A stretch of DNA of 35,287 nt from IMG/VR virus record IMGVR_UViG_3300025132_000013, positions 1-35,287 of that record. One strand, 5' to 3'. Below the pieces are notes generated by a model. That model was not told where the DNA came from and ran no database searches. It was given only the letters and a program-made list of their open reading frames with translations. This DNA is from a virus. The translations under genes and the position numbers were made by a program. Each line of letters opens with the position of its first letter. Position 1 is the stretch's first letter. Below, piece by piece: positions 13,879 through 21,293 of this stretch.

Positions 13879-16009
13879 TGTTTGTAAATAATCCTTGAGC
13901 TTGAGCTTTTGCATTTTGTCTTATTCCTTCTCTATCTCGTTCCATAACTGCATTAATTTCTGCAATGTTTATTTGTGCGCCGTACTTAGCTTGTAGCTCC
14001 ATAGCTTTTACTCTTAGTTGTGCTTCTTCTATATCTCTTTGTCTGTCATCGTCCATGATGATTTTCATTCTATCTGTTTCAGCATCAATCATAGCTTTCT
14101 GTGCGCTTACTTGTGCCTTCATTGCTTCAGCCTGTGCAAGCATTTCTGCTGCATCTGGTTTAGGTGGCTCTTGCGGTTGCGGAGGCATGGGCGGAACTTC
14201 TGTATTTACAAAGGATTGTGCATCTTGGAAGCCTGCTAGCTCGATCATTCTTGTTAGGGTGTTAGCATATTGTTGCATTGACACTAGAGGATTCTGTGGC
14301 CCTAGTAATTGCAATATTTGTTCTTGCTTTCCTGCGACTTGTGTAAGAACTCCAAACTTTTCTTCGTCTGAGGACTTAGATATAGCTACATTGACTACCA
14401 TATCCTTGTCTGAGTCCCAATATCTTGGGTCTACAGGTATAAATTTACCGTTTAATCTAAAGACATCTTGTGCGTTTTGGTGCTTGATTACCAAGTTATT
14501 TACTGTTTTAAACATAGCTTTTAAGCCACCTTCAGCAAAATGTCTGCATATAAGTTCTACTCTACCTTGCGCACCACTCATAGTAGCAGTTACAGCTGCG
14601 GAAGTTGTAGATTGTAATGCTTCTGCGTTAAGTCCTGCACTTGCTTTAGATACACCAGTTCTGTTTTCTTTGGATTCGTCTAAATATCCTAGAACTGGGA
14701 AAGCTTCTTTACCAACAAAAGGTACAGCAAATGGTTGTACCATTCCTGGCGCTCTCATTCTAATTGGCTGACCAATATCTGTATTAAGTACATCGTCTAT
14801 ATTTACTTGACCTTCAACCACTCCCATTCTTGGGAAAATAGAGTGACCTAGTGAATCTAAGGTATCACGCATAATTTGTGATTTAGCTGCTTGGATTGGT
14901 TTTAAGTAATCAGCAGGACAAGATCCTATTGCTGTGTGTGGCTCTGGGTCAGGACAGAACATACATATTGGTAGTTCATCCCAAGGTTCTACATTGAGAA
15001 CTTCTAAACCGTTACCTGCTGTGCAGACTCTGATTCGCTCATCAATACCATCACCATCAAAATCATAGTATAGGTAATGCTCAACGTATAAAACATCTTT
15101 ACCACCAGCATCGTTTCTATCTGGGTATACCATGTTGTCAAATGGGTTTCTTGCTTCTTGTTCTTCGTAGCTTTCTGGGTCAAGTGCGCTACCGCCATAA
15201 CCTGCATACTGCTCTATCTCTTCTTGGTCGTAACCCATAGCTACTAGGTCGGACACAGATTTAATCATGCGGTGTGCAACGTAAGAAGCTGTGTCTATAT
15301 CGCGTGCGTGTCTTGAAATTAATATTTCTTCTGGTGGTACAGACTCAATACATACTTGGTCTTTTGGTTTTAATCTTCTAATGGTTAGATCATAACTTGC
15401 TGGTATTTCTTGCGTTACCTCTTCACCGCTTATTGGGTCCATGGTTATGATTGTTTCGTTGGTAACTGATTCTTCTATTACCTCTACGTTTTTATCTAAG
15501 ATTAATGCTTGGTAGGATTGTGGGTCTATGTTGCTATATTCGTGTGTTGTTGCGTTTACGCTGTCATCCCAAAAAACTTTTACAAAACCAGTCTTTCTTA
15601 CTAGAGCATCTTTAAAAACGTCATACAAAACTTGGAAGCCTGGATTCTTTTCTCTAATCAGATAGTTAATATAATCTGTTTGTTGTTCTGCTAACTGGAT
15701 ATCTTCTGGTCCTTTAGGTACAAACTCTACAATCTTCTTAGTACCAAAGAAAGTACGCATGATAGATGGCAACATAAACAAAACACTTTCTCTAACATCT
15801 GTAGATACAAACTCTGATTGCAAGGAGCTAGTTCCTTCTGGCTCTGTACCAAGGTAGTATTCTGTAGACTCAGCTCTTTCTGCGCCGACTTGATGTATAA
15901 AGTCTTTAGCATCATCCATCTCGGATTTAATCACGCCTACTAGGTCTATCATCTCAGTTTCTTCTTGTACTTTAGCGATGATTTCTTCTTCGTTATATTT
16001 CTTTGCCAT
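13856..16009 (-). CDS. Portal protein (P22-type)
   Basis: This 717-residue portal has an N-terminal helical region, then SVLFMLPSIMRTFFGTKKIVEFVP. A central beta-rich wing and a DYLKPIQAAKSQIMRDTLDSLGHS segment follow, and the C-terminal barrel region is Gln/Ala-rich coiled coil (about residues 605-715). Its length and the order terS, terL, portal fit P22-like and marine podoviral portals, which form a dodecamer at one capsid vertex and serve as the DNA channel. It starts three bases after the large terminase stop. A PPMPPQPQEPPKP proline stretch near residue 600 may be a hinge to the barrel. Confidence 0.92.
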   Translation of the reverse strand: MAKKYNEEEIIAKVQEETEMIDLVGVIKSEMDDAKDFIHQVGAERAESTEYYLGTEPEGTSSLQSEFVSTDVRESVLFMLPSIMRTFFGTKKIVEFVPKGPEDIQLAEQQTDYINYLIREKNPGFQVLYDVFKDALVRKTGFVKVFWDDSVNATTHEYSNIDPQSYQALILDKNVEVIEESVTNETIITMDPISGEEVTQEIPASYDLTIRRLKPKDQVCIESVPPEEILISRHARDIDTASYVAHRMIKSVSDLVAMGYDQEEIEQYAGYGGSALDPESYEEQEARNPFDNMVYPDRNDAGGKDVLYVEHYLYYDFDGDGIDERIRVCTAGNGLEVLNVEPWDELPICMFCPDPEPHTAIGSCPADYLKPIQAAKSQIMRDTLDSLGHSIFPRMGVVEGQVNIDDVLNTDIGQPIRMRAPGMVQPFAVPFVGKEAFPVLGYLDESKENRTGVSKASAGLNAEALQSTTSAAVTATMSGAQGRVELICRHFAEGGLKAMFKTVNNLVIKHQNAQDVFRLNGKFIPVDPRYWDSDKDMVVNVAISKSSDEEKFGVLTQVAGKQEQILQLLGPQNPLVSMQQYANTLTRMIELAGFQDAQSFVNTEVPPMPPQPQEPPKPDAAEMLAQAEAMKAQVSAQKAMIDAETDRMKIIMDDDRQRDIEEAQLRVKAMELQAKYGAQINIAEINAVMERDREGIRQNAKAQAQGLFTNNGPQQNI

Positions 16010-16012
16010 AAA

Positions 16013-17545
16013 TTATCCTACTCTGATTATTCTTGATTTAAGCGGTTGTCTGAAATTATAACCTAAAAAGCTCGTGCTTCCACCAAAACTTGCAGCACTT
16101 GATGCCATCGTCAGCGCGAGCGCATCCGCCTTGTCAGGAGACTTGATTCCACGCTTGCGCATTTCGTCTTTACTCTCTATCTTAATCTTACCAGTCGAAG
16201 TGTATTTATACAGAGGCGCTGCTAGTTCTGCAACTAACTCATCGTCCTGCGGAAGCCTGCAATCTCTTTGCACCAACCAGTCTTTAATCGCAAACCATAA
16301 TTCAGCGCGTAGGTTTAAATAATTTTTCTTGCTTGATGGTGCTTCGGCGACATTGATTCCGCGCACAGGTAAGTTCTGCTCCGCGAGTCTATCCACCACG
16401 CCTGCGCCCAATCCGATTACATCTACCAATATTTCCTGTGGTTTCTCTATCGCAGTAGATTCGTCATACATATTCTTAATCACACCACATAATTGCATAA
16501 GATCCATAGACTTAAAGGACTTAATACTCATCACATGGTTTCCTTGCCTCACACATAGCGCAGAGTTATCTCCGCCAAACCTAGCGACATCCAATCCCCA
16601 TATAATAGGTGCATTAGCTGTAAGAGATACATCCCTATCGACTGCTGCTTTGACTAAAGACATAGGTATGACAGTATCGTCATCCGCGGATGGAAACTCG
16701 CCCATCACCTCCACGCGCGCGACTGTGGAATCTTCGCCATACTGCTCAATCATCGTTTGAAAGAGCTTTTGGTCTGTGCCTTCGACCGTGCGCGAGTCTA
16801 TCTGCTCGTTCTTCCAGAATGATTGCTTGGAGTTAAAGCTGTCGTAGAATGGCCCAGTGTTTCGGCGTGGGTTGGAGAAAGTAAACCAATAGCGGTCGCG
16901 CGTGGGTTCGGAGAAGAACCCCTCGCTGACCGAATAAATAGGAGAAGGAATACCTGATGCTTCATCCATAATCAAGCATACGCCGTATGATGAGTGGATG
17001 CCTGCAAACGCATCTGGGTTTTCCTCGCTCCATAACTGTGCCTGCGCGTAATAATAACCAGTATCAATCTTGAGGTCGTTTATTAGAGCATCTTCAAACC
17101 ATTGTGCTGGTTTAATCGTGGTAGCTGTCTTGGTAAACCAATGAGAATTAATAGATAGTGTGAGCCACTTACCTAACTCCGCCCATGTTCTTGATCTAAG
17201 CTGTTGCTCGGTGTTAGCGGTTACGATTATGGTAGAACCAAGTCTAGTAGATAACATCCATATTATGATCCATGCGACAAGTGCGGACTTACCAATACCA
17301 CGACCTGATGCTACGGCTAGTCTAAACATCTCTGGTAAATCTAATACATTGTTTCGCTCAATGTGTATTGCCATTTCTCGTAAAATTTTTTCCTGCCACT
17401 TTCTTGGTCCTTTGAAATCTTCAAGGGGGGTGTCTTTCTGTCCCCATGGGAATACATACTTAACAAAGTTTACTGGGTTGTCTTTGATTGGTCCTGACCA
17501 TAGTTCGGTCATGAGTTCTTTTTCTAGTTTTACGCCGTATTTCAT
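16013..17545 (-). CDS. terL: Terminase large subunit
   Basis: This 510-residue enzyme packages and cuts DNA. The ATPase half has Walker A ASGRGIGKSA (about residues 79-88) and Walker B VCLIMDEAS (Asp194, Glu195). The nuclease half has WGLDVARFGGD with catalytic Asp319, then ILVDVIGLGAG with a second acidic residue, and SPDKADALALT near the C-terminus. The start is supported by its position directly after an AT-rich leader. It precedes the portal gene by three bases. Many codons in the middle are GC-rich relative to the neighbouring genes. Confidence 0.95.
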   Translation of the reverse strand: MKYGVKLEKELMTELWSGPIKDNPVNFVKYVFPWGQKDTPLEDFKGPRKWQEKILREMAIHIERNNVLDLPEMFRLAVASGRGIGKSALVAWIIIWMLSTRLGSTIIVTANTEQQLRSRTWAELGKWLTLSINSHWFTKTATTIKPAQWFEDALINDLKIDTGYYYAQAQLWSEENPDAFAGIHSSYGVCLIMDEASGIPSPIYSVSEGFFSEPTRDRYWFTFSNPRRNTGPFYDSFNSKQSFWKNEQIDSRTVEGTDQKLFQTMIEQYGEDSTVARVEVMGEFPSADDDTVIPMSLVKAAVDRDVSLTANAPIIWGLDVARFGGDNSALCVRQGNHVMSIKSFKSMDLMQLCGVIKNMYDESTAIEKPQEILVDVIGLGAGVVDRLAEQNLPVRGINVAEAPSSKKNYLNLRAELWFAIKDWLVQRDCRLPQDDELVAELAAPLYKYTSTGKIKIESKDEMRKRGIKSPDKADALALTMASSAASFGGSTSFLGYNFRQPLKSRIIRVG

Positions 17546-17703
17546 ATTAAAAAAAAATTAAAAAATTTTAGTTGAGTAGTTATACATATATCACCACCGC
17601 CACGCAACGAAAGGGGGGGTCAAATGCGATATCTTGAGAGAGTAATTGCATTAGTTAAAAAGGGAGTGTAAAAACTACTGCTCGCATCCGCCCCACCCTA
17701 TAT
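17546..17703. other. Spacer between the terminase genes: A-tracts and a G7 run
   Basis: No convincing gene is present. It holds A-tracts of nine and six bases next to the terL start, a seven-G run at 17613-17619, and GATATC and GAGAGAG words. One 23-codon frame lacks a ribosome-binding site. A packaging (cos or pac) site or a promoter for terL would both fit; nothing here distinguishes them. Confidence 0.45.
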
Positions 17704-18162
17704 TTATTCATTAACGCCCTCGCCCTCGCTCGCTTGTGCATTTTTGCTCAGCGCTTGCGCTCGCTTGGGCAGGCGTGTTGGCGCGTGATCGATTATGCGC
17801 GCGCGTGCGTCAGTGAGAACATTTTTAAGATCTAGGTTGTAATTAATTTCCTGGCGATCCGCCCAGTTGTCTGGGTCGCGATTCTTTAGGAAAAATATCG
17901 CGCTTGTTTCTTTGCCATCCATTGCATTTTGAAATACTTTGTTTGCTACCAGTTGAACTGCTTTGTACTTTCCCTTTTTTATAGCTAGTGCAAATTGCTC
18001 GTTACGTTTCTTTTCTCTAGTTATTGTTGATATGTTTACATTAAGCAAAGTGGCGATTTGTGTTTCATTTAAGCCATCGCCAGACCATTGAGCTATTTGT
18101 TTGTACTCATCTTCAGTTAGTTGGGCGAGCTTTCTTTTTCTGCCTGGTTTTCCCTTTTCCAT
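17704..18162 (-). CDS. Terminase small subunit-like DNA-binding protein
   Basis: This 152-residue protein has a basic start (KGKPGRKRKL), a helix-turn-helix (residues about 18-55, with LNETQIATLLNVNISTITREKK) and an AIKKGKYKAVQLVANKVFQNAM segment. The ATSAIFFLKNRDPDNW-like part is typical of small terminase subunits. It should recognise the packaging site and regulate the large subunit. It lies upstream of terL with a 158-base spacer and is the first gene of the leftward late unit. Its C-terminal codons, about 17704-17820, are strikingly GC-rich (38 of 60 bases in one line), unlike most of this genome. Confidence 0.85.
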   Translation of the reverse strand: MEKGKPGRKRKLAQLTEDEYKQIAQWSGDGLNETQIATLLNVNISTITREKKRNEQFALAIKKGKYKAVQLVANKVFQNAMDGKETSAIFFLKNRDPDNWADRQEINYNLDLKNVLTDARARIIDHAPTRLPKRAQALSKNAQASEGEGVNE

Positions 18163-18186
18163 GCTTTATTTTAGGGTATTTTGCAC

Positions 18187-18194
18187 ATTTTAGC
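18187..18194 (-). promoter_or_regulatory. Weak leftward -10-like box before terminase genes
   Basis: The leftward message has GCTAAAAT here, 24 bases before the terS start, and a second TAAAAT closer in. No convincing -35 sequence is visible at the right distance. The same GCTAAAAT word precedes the capsid-downstream gene (3424-3431) and the scaffold gene (5475-5482). Confidence 0.3.
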
Positions 18195-18235
18195 TAAATA
18201 ATTGCAATTAATTACATATTTATTGAGTAAAACTA

Positions 18236-18263
18236 TTGTTTTTTATAAATCTATCTTTATAAT
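18236..18263 (+). promoter_or_regulatory. Rightward promoter for the small-gene operon
   Basis: A perfect TATAAT (18258-18263) follows a weak -35 TTGTTT (18236-18241) with a 16-base spacer. The first start codon is 46 bases downstream, with GGAG just before it. Start of transcription would fall near 18270. Confidence 0.65.
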
Positions 18264-18308
18264 GGGTATTACAAAGCAATTAAGCTTTGATACTTTGGAG
18301 AAGTAAAC

Positions 18309-18611
18309 ATGACAAAATATATATCAACAACAAAAGAATGGCGAGATACTGTTAATGGTAACAGCTACTTTAGTACCAGAATAGAAGATGTACAGAATGA
18401 CAAAATGTATATCTTACCTTTTCAATATGGATACGGTACTCAATCAGAACATGAAGTGAAAAAAGTTATTAAATGCTTTAATAAAAATGTTTCATGGAAT
18501 GATATAGAATTTATTAAGCATGACAAATGTTCTAAAAGATCAGTTACACAACACGGCCAAGGAATAGAGGAAAATTATATCTCTAATCCTGGTTATTACT
18601 ATCAAGATTAA
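18309..18611 (+). CDS. Small early-type protein, unknown function
   Basis: This 100-residue protein starts MTKYISTTKEWRDTVNGN and has a YFSTRIEDVQNDKMY segment and a terminal HGQGIEENYISNPGYY. It is well placed behind a strong promoter and GGAG ribosome-binding site. Alternating strands and aromatic residues suggest a small beta-rich protein. It is first of the rightward operon, whose genes resemble early phage takeover functions, but I cannot name a family. Confidence 0.7.
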   Translation: MTKYISTTKEWRDTVNGNSYFSTRIEDVQNDKMYILPFQYGYGTQSEHEVKKVIKCFNKNVSWNDIEFIKHDKCSKRSVTQHGQGIEENYISNPGYYYQD

Positions 18612-18624
18612 TCAAGGGGGAAAT

Positions 18625-18885
18625 ATGTATATACCAATAAAAACACATAAAACACTTAACAGCAAAAGTTATATTATGAACGCTGGACTAGTTAAGGGTA
18701 GAAACCATCTAATTAGAAACGGCTGGGAATACTGCGCTAATGGAACATCATTAACCAACGGATGGAATACAGGATCTTATAATCGTTTTATGAAATGCTG
18801 GACTTTTGACAATGACATTCTTAATCAAAGGGATGTAAATTTAACAGAACATAACTCCACTATGGAACATTTAGGATGGAAATAA
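18625..18885 (+). CDS. Small early-type protein, unknown function
   Basis: This 86-residue protein has an AAGGGGG ribosome-binding sequence close upstream. The sequence (MYIPIKTHKTLNSKSYIMNAG, then NGWEYCANGTSLTNGWNTG) is rich in Asn, Gly and Trp with two cysteines. No motif is recognised. Its TAA overlaps the next ATG by one base, so the two are coupled. Confidence 0.68.
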   Translation: MYIPIKTHKTLNSKSYIMNAGLVKGRNHLIRNGWEYCANGTSLTNGWNTGSYNRFMKCWTFDNDILNQRDVNLTEHNSTMEHLGWK

Positions 18886-19061
18886 TGACTATTAAAAACA
18901 AATCACACAAAAGCATCATAGGACAACTTCGCAAGAAGTACGGCCTAAAAGATAACACGCCAATACACAAAGTAGAGCAAATAATGACACCAGAGGACTG
19001 GCAAGCGTTTAGCATGGCGCTTACCTTTCCTAATGGTAAACCATCACAAAGGGGGAAATGA
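18885..19061 (+). CDS. Small helical basic protein, unknown function
   Basis: This 58-residue protein starts MTIKNKSHKSIIGQLRKKYG and contains IMTPEDWQAFSMALTFPNG. The ATG at 18885 overlaps the previous stop by one base; an in-frame ATG at 18876 would add three residues. The first half is Lys-rich and helical, the second is a short helix plus a loop. It ends in an ATGA overlap with the next start. No family is recognised. Confidence 0.65.
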   Translation: MTIKNKSHKSIIGQLRKKYGLKDNTPIHKVEQIMTPEDWQAFSMALTFPNGKPSQRGK

Positions 19062-19270
19062 TGAGTATTAAAATAGATAAACGCAGTAAATACTCTACAT
19101 ACATAGAAACTGGCAACTTAACCATATATATAGAACATTCTCCAGGATGTGCTGAAGATTACGTTCATGTATGGCAAAAAGATCCTTATGAAAAATCTAT
19201 ATTTTTAACTAACTTTGATTTTAATAATAATAAAAGAATGATAGAGGTGGAAAATGAAATATCAATATGA
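19061..19270 (+). CDS. Small protein, unknown function
   Basis: This 69-residue protein starts MSIKIDKRSKYSTYIETGN and has a TIYIEHSPGCAEDYVHVWQ segment. Two adjacent ATGs exist (19058 and 19061); the second has better spacing to the GGGGG sequence. The composition suggests a small beta-strand domain. It overlaps the next gene by 17 bases, in another frame. Confidence 0.63.
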   Translation: MSIKIDKRSKYSTYIETGNLTIYIEHSPGCAEDYVHVWQKDPYEKSIFLTNFDFNNNKRMIEVENEISI

Positions 19271-19574
19271 TTATAAAGTAAAACTTAACTGGCATGACTC
19301 GTCTACTGTAGAGGGAAGCGACAAAGATGACGCTTATAAAAGAGCGTACGGACTCATTAAATACGCAATTAAACATGATATTTTAGATGTCAAAGATTTG
19401 CTTGATGTAGAGATAACCAGGTTTATACCATCAGAAAGATATCTAAATTGTAAGAATTGCAATATAGAAATAATACAACCAACAGGCAAAGGGCGAGAGA
19501 AAAAATATTGTTCAGATGCTTGTAAACAATCAGCATATAGAAAAAGGAGCAAAAATGATAATGCAACAATATAA
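19254..19574 (+). CDS. Small zinc-finger-like protein
   Basis: This 106-residue protein has an N-terminal strand and helix region (MKYQYDYKVKLNW, then DDAYKRAYGLIKYAIKHD). It ends in a Cys-x2-Cys...Cys-x3-Cys cluster (CKNCN and YCSDACKQSAYRKR), the zinc-finger form often seen in small phage and bacterial DNA-associated proteins. A GAGG ribosome-binding sequence lies seven bases upstream of its ATG. It may bind nucleic acid or a host protein. No named family is certain. Confidence 0.72.
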   Translation: MKYQYDYKVKLNWHDSSTVEGSDKDDAYKRAYGLIKYAIKHDILDVKDLLDVEITRFIPSERYLNCKNCNIEIIQPTGKGREKKYCSDACKQSAYRKRSKNDNATI

Positions 19575-19764
19575 GATCAGTTATCCACGAGCCGAGTTTT
19601 GCTATGCCAGGCATCTTAGAGACAACCTAAAACATGAGGGCGAAATAATATATCCGCATGAGCCATCTTCTAGGCTCTTAGAGGACGGCTCTTGGCTTTT
19701 ATTAACAATAACAGGGGAAAGGCTAGGCACAGTCTCCCCCAATGGCACAGTGAGGCTTACATGA
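19555..19764 (+). CDS. Small early-type protein, unknown function
   Basis: This 69-residue protein is MIMQQYKISYPRAEFCYARH followed by a GEIIYPHEPSSRLLEDGSW segment and a final strand-rich TITGERLGTVSPNG. I chose the ATG at 19555 because AAAGGAGC lies ideally upstream; an upstream frame would extend into the previous gene. It is coupled to the next gene by an ATGA overlap. No family is recognised. Confidence 0.68.
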   Translation: MIMQQYKISYPRAEFCYARHLRDNLKHEGEIIYPHEPSSRLLEDGSWLLLTITGERLGTVSPNGTVRLT

Positions 19765-19850
19765 AGCGAGAGGACATACCAAAACATTTACGACATCTAA
19801 CCAAAGAACAATTAAAAGCATTGTTCTATTTATTTAGGAATCCAGTATGA
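19761..19850 (+). CDS. Tiny coupled protein (29 residues)
   Basis: This 29-codon gene reads MKREDIPKHLRHLTKEQLKA followed by LFYLFRNPV. Its ATG overlaps the stop of the previous gene by four bases and its TGA overlaps the next ATG in the same way. Double coupling is the main support. It looks like one amphipathic helix. Function is unknown. Confidence 0.62.
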   Translation: MKREDIPKHLRHLTKEQLKALFYLFRNPV

Positions 19851-20065
19851 CAGGTAAAGGATCAGGAAGGCGCATAGAAGATATAAACAAGATACGCAAT
19901 AATTGGGATAGTATTTTTAAGAAGCGCGACAAGAAACAAATAACCAAGGTAACAATAGAATTTGAAATGCCAGGACATCCCTCAATAGATGAAATGAGGA
20001 ATTATGTTGAAAAATTACACAAAGAAGATAAACTAGTATTTTTAACCACAACTACCAATGCTTGA
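19847..20065 (+). CDS. Small basic protein, unknown function
   Basis: This 72-residue protein starts MTGKGSGRRIEDINKIRNNW and has a KKRDKKQITKVTIEFEMPGH segment. It is basic and mixed alpha-beta, possibly nucleic-acid-binding. It starts inside the previous stop (ATGA) and overlaps the next tiny gene by eight bases. No family is recognised. Confidence 0.65.
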   Translation: MTGKGSGRRIEDINKIRNNWDSIFKKRDKKQITKVTIEFEMPGHPSIDEMRNYVEKLHKEDKLVFLTTTTNA

Positions 20066-20162
20066 ACTAATTATTAACATATTCGCAGGAGTAACAATAA
20101 CATTCGCTGTAATGTTATTTCTAACCGCGCTCGCGATAGTAATAATTGACCGCAAGCAATAA
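20058..20162 (+). CDS. Tiny single-transmembrane protein (34 residues)
   Basis: This 34-codon gene encodes MLELIINIFAGVTITFAVML then FLTALAIVIIDRKQ, one long hydrophobic helix with a charged end. Its ATG overlaps the previous gene by eight bases. It is last in the rightward operon and is a good candidate for a membrane-acting early protein. There is no sequence evidence for a specific target. Confidence 0.62.
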   Translation: MLELIINIFAGVTITFAVMLFLTALAIVIIDRKQ

Positions 20163-20166
20163 GTTT

Positions 20167-20225
20167 GAACGCGTGAGAGATATCTTCTCCAAAAGATAAC
20201 CCCCCCTAAAAGCTCTCGCGCGTTC
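20167..20225. repeat. Nested inverted repeat between convergent genes
   Basis: GAACGCGTGAGAG (20167-20179) is mirrored by CTCTCGCGCGTTC (20213-20225) with one non-matching position. Inside it TATCTT and AAGATA form a smaller stem, with a C7 run (20200-20206). It lies where the rightward operon and the leftward methyltransferase converge. It could be a bidirectional terminator or a protein-binding site, but lacks a poly-U run on either strand. Confidence 0.55.
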
Positions 20226-20655
20226 CTCTACCATCAAAAATAACAATCATAGAATCGTGCATACCTGGTTTATTGGTAACACGCTCGCCAAACGTATTAA
20301 CCCCAATAAACTTAACCCTACCACGCAAGAAACGGATCTCAGTTGCGTTAGGTTGTATAACATCATGAAACAATATAGTACTTGTACTAACAGGCAAAAG
20401 ACAAACACATAACTTACCATCATTCGCCACATCAACCGCGCGCTGAACAAAAGCATCTTTTAACTTTCTACTGTAAGGCGGATTAACAAAGTTTCTCTCC
20501 CCCCACGCGATAAGCAAACCATCTTTATCTGGTGTTATCTCATCAAAGCATATTGGACACGGATCAAAATCAAAACCAAACTCCGCATCCAACTCATCAT
20601 ATAACTCTTTGGGTGTCTCCCAATTATCACTATGTTTTAAATTCCTATTCTTCAC
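20206..20655 (-). CDS. DNA N6-adenine methyltransferase (phage Dam_2 type)
   Basis: This 149-residue protein shows the DNWETPKELYDELDAEFGFD opening of the phage Dam_2 family. The catalytic NPPYSR motif lies near residue 57 and LLPVSTSTILFHDVI later. It should methylate adenine in DNA. I chose GTG at 20655 because it lies eight bases from GGAGG; an upstream GTG at 20664 adds three residues. The enzyme is solitary, with no restriction nuclease partner beside it, suggesting protection from host restriction or regulation. Its codons are unusually GC-rich in places. Confidence 0.85.
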   Translation of the reverse strand: MKNRNLKHSDNWETPKELYDELDAEFGFDFDPCPICFDEITPDKDGLLIAWGERNFVNPPYSRKLKDAFVQRAVDVANDGKLCVCLLPVSTSTILFHDVIQPNATEIRFLRGRVKFIGVNTFGERVTNKPGMHDSMIVIFDGRGTRESF

Positions 20656-20673
20656 CCCACGCACCTCCTCGCG

Positions 20674-21111
20674 CTATTCACGAACTAAGTCCGCTAAACC
20701 AACCAATAAAAAATGTTTCTTACCTCCGCTCTGGGACTTCCTCAACCGCTTCGGCTCTCCCTCCAGAACAATCCATATCAACCCTGCCTCGCTCAACTCC
20801 GCTAGCGCTCGCCCAACGCTTTTCCTATTCACAGCTGTCATCTTAGCGTAATAGCTAATCGCATCATGCGAGGACCAGGTTTCATACCTCCAGCGCTCGC
20901 ACAAAGACCAACCAACAAAGCGAGCTGTCATTGATAGCGCTTCATTCCCTGCGACTTCGCTACGATACCAATGCCAAACGATCTGGCGCACGCGAGAGAA
21001 GTCTGATTCTTTCCGCGCAAGCGCGATAGGTATGAGCGCTGTTTTCTCCTCCGCCTCCGCGTGCGCGGTAATCCACCAATAGGCTTTATCTATTTGTCCA
21101 AATCTTCTCAT
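20674..21111 (-). CDS. Winged-helix DNA-binding protein, replication or regulation
   Basis: This 145-residue protein has a helix-turn-helix core (about residues 60-112, with MTARFVGWSLCERWRYETW and MTAVNRKSVGRALAELSEAG). Similar HTH_36-like domains occur in phage replication-initiation and regulatory proteins. The start has good GGGAG spacing. Its codons are GC-rich compared with the rest of the genome (up to 35 of 60 bases in one line). It lies directly downstream of the primase-helicase and so may help origin recognition; that is inference. Confidence 0.72.
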   Translation of the reverse strand: MRRFGQIDKAYWWITAHAEAEEKTALIPIALARKESDFSRVRQIVWHWYRSEVAGNEALSMTARFVGWSLCERWRYETWSSHDAISYYAKMTAVNRKSVGRALAELSEAGLIWIVLEGEPKRLRKSQSGGKKHFLLVGLADLVRE

Positions 21112-21293
21112 AACTCTCCCTCTCTTTCGGTAGAGTCAATCCCCCTAAAGGGGATTGCTCTACTATGTATATGTATATACATGGATATATGTCCCTCTAA
21201 TGGTCGAGTGTTGACCCTCTGAGTGTATAGTTTGTCCCTTAGCTTCCCTAGTATGTCCCGCAAGTTCCCAACGATTAATTTAAAATTGGTCAT
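21108..21293 (-). CDS. Doubtful 61-residue frame over a hairpin-rich segment
   Basis: This 61-codon frame starts inside the end of the primase-helicase gene and ends in an ATGA overlap with the winged-helix gene, which argues for translation. Its middle, however, is dominated by a perfect eight-pair hairpin, the 12-base palindrome and TGTCCC repeats. The sequence (MTNFKLIVGNLRDILGKLRD, then IHIHSRAIPFRGIDSTEREG) shows no family. Coding and regulatory uses may coexist; I doubt it is a conserved protein. Confidence 0.35.
   Translation of the reverse strand: MTNFKLIVGNLRDILGKLRDKLYTQRVNTRPLEGHISMYIHIHSRAIPFRGIDSTEREGEL
21137..21157. repeat. Hairpin CAATCCCC/GGGGATTG
   Basis: A perfect eight-base inverted repeat with a five-base loop (extendable with one bulge to AGAG/CTCT) lies within the doubtful 61-codon frame. 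No poly-U follows on either strand. It could be an RNA structure in the leftward message, or part of an origin. Confidence 0.65.
21171..21182. repeat. Perfect palindrome ATGTATATACAT
   Basis: Twelve-base perfect palindrome in a locally AT-rich stretch (21161-21192). It lies between the hairpin and three TGTCCC words and may be an operator or part of a replication origin. Confidence 0.55.
21188..21259. repeat. Three spaced T[A/T]TGTCCC words
   Basis: TATGTCCC (21188-21195), TTTGTCCC (21231-21238) and TATGTCCC (21252-21259) are direct repeats spaced 43 and 21 bases. Together with the nearby palindrome they suggest iteron-like sites for a protein such as the winged-helix product. Three short words could also arise by chance. 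Confidence 0.4.

Noticed and set aside
13965-14771. Long plus-strand frame opposite the portal
   Set aside because: Ser/Cys-rich and without start signals; the opposite strand encodes a clear portal.
17590-17670. 23-codon minus-strand frame between terminase genes
   Set aside because: No ribosome-binding sequence and no recognisable protein.
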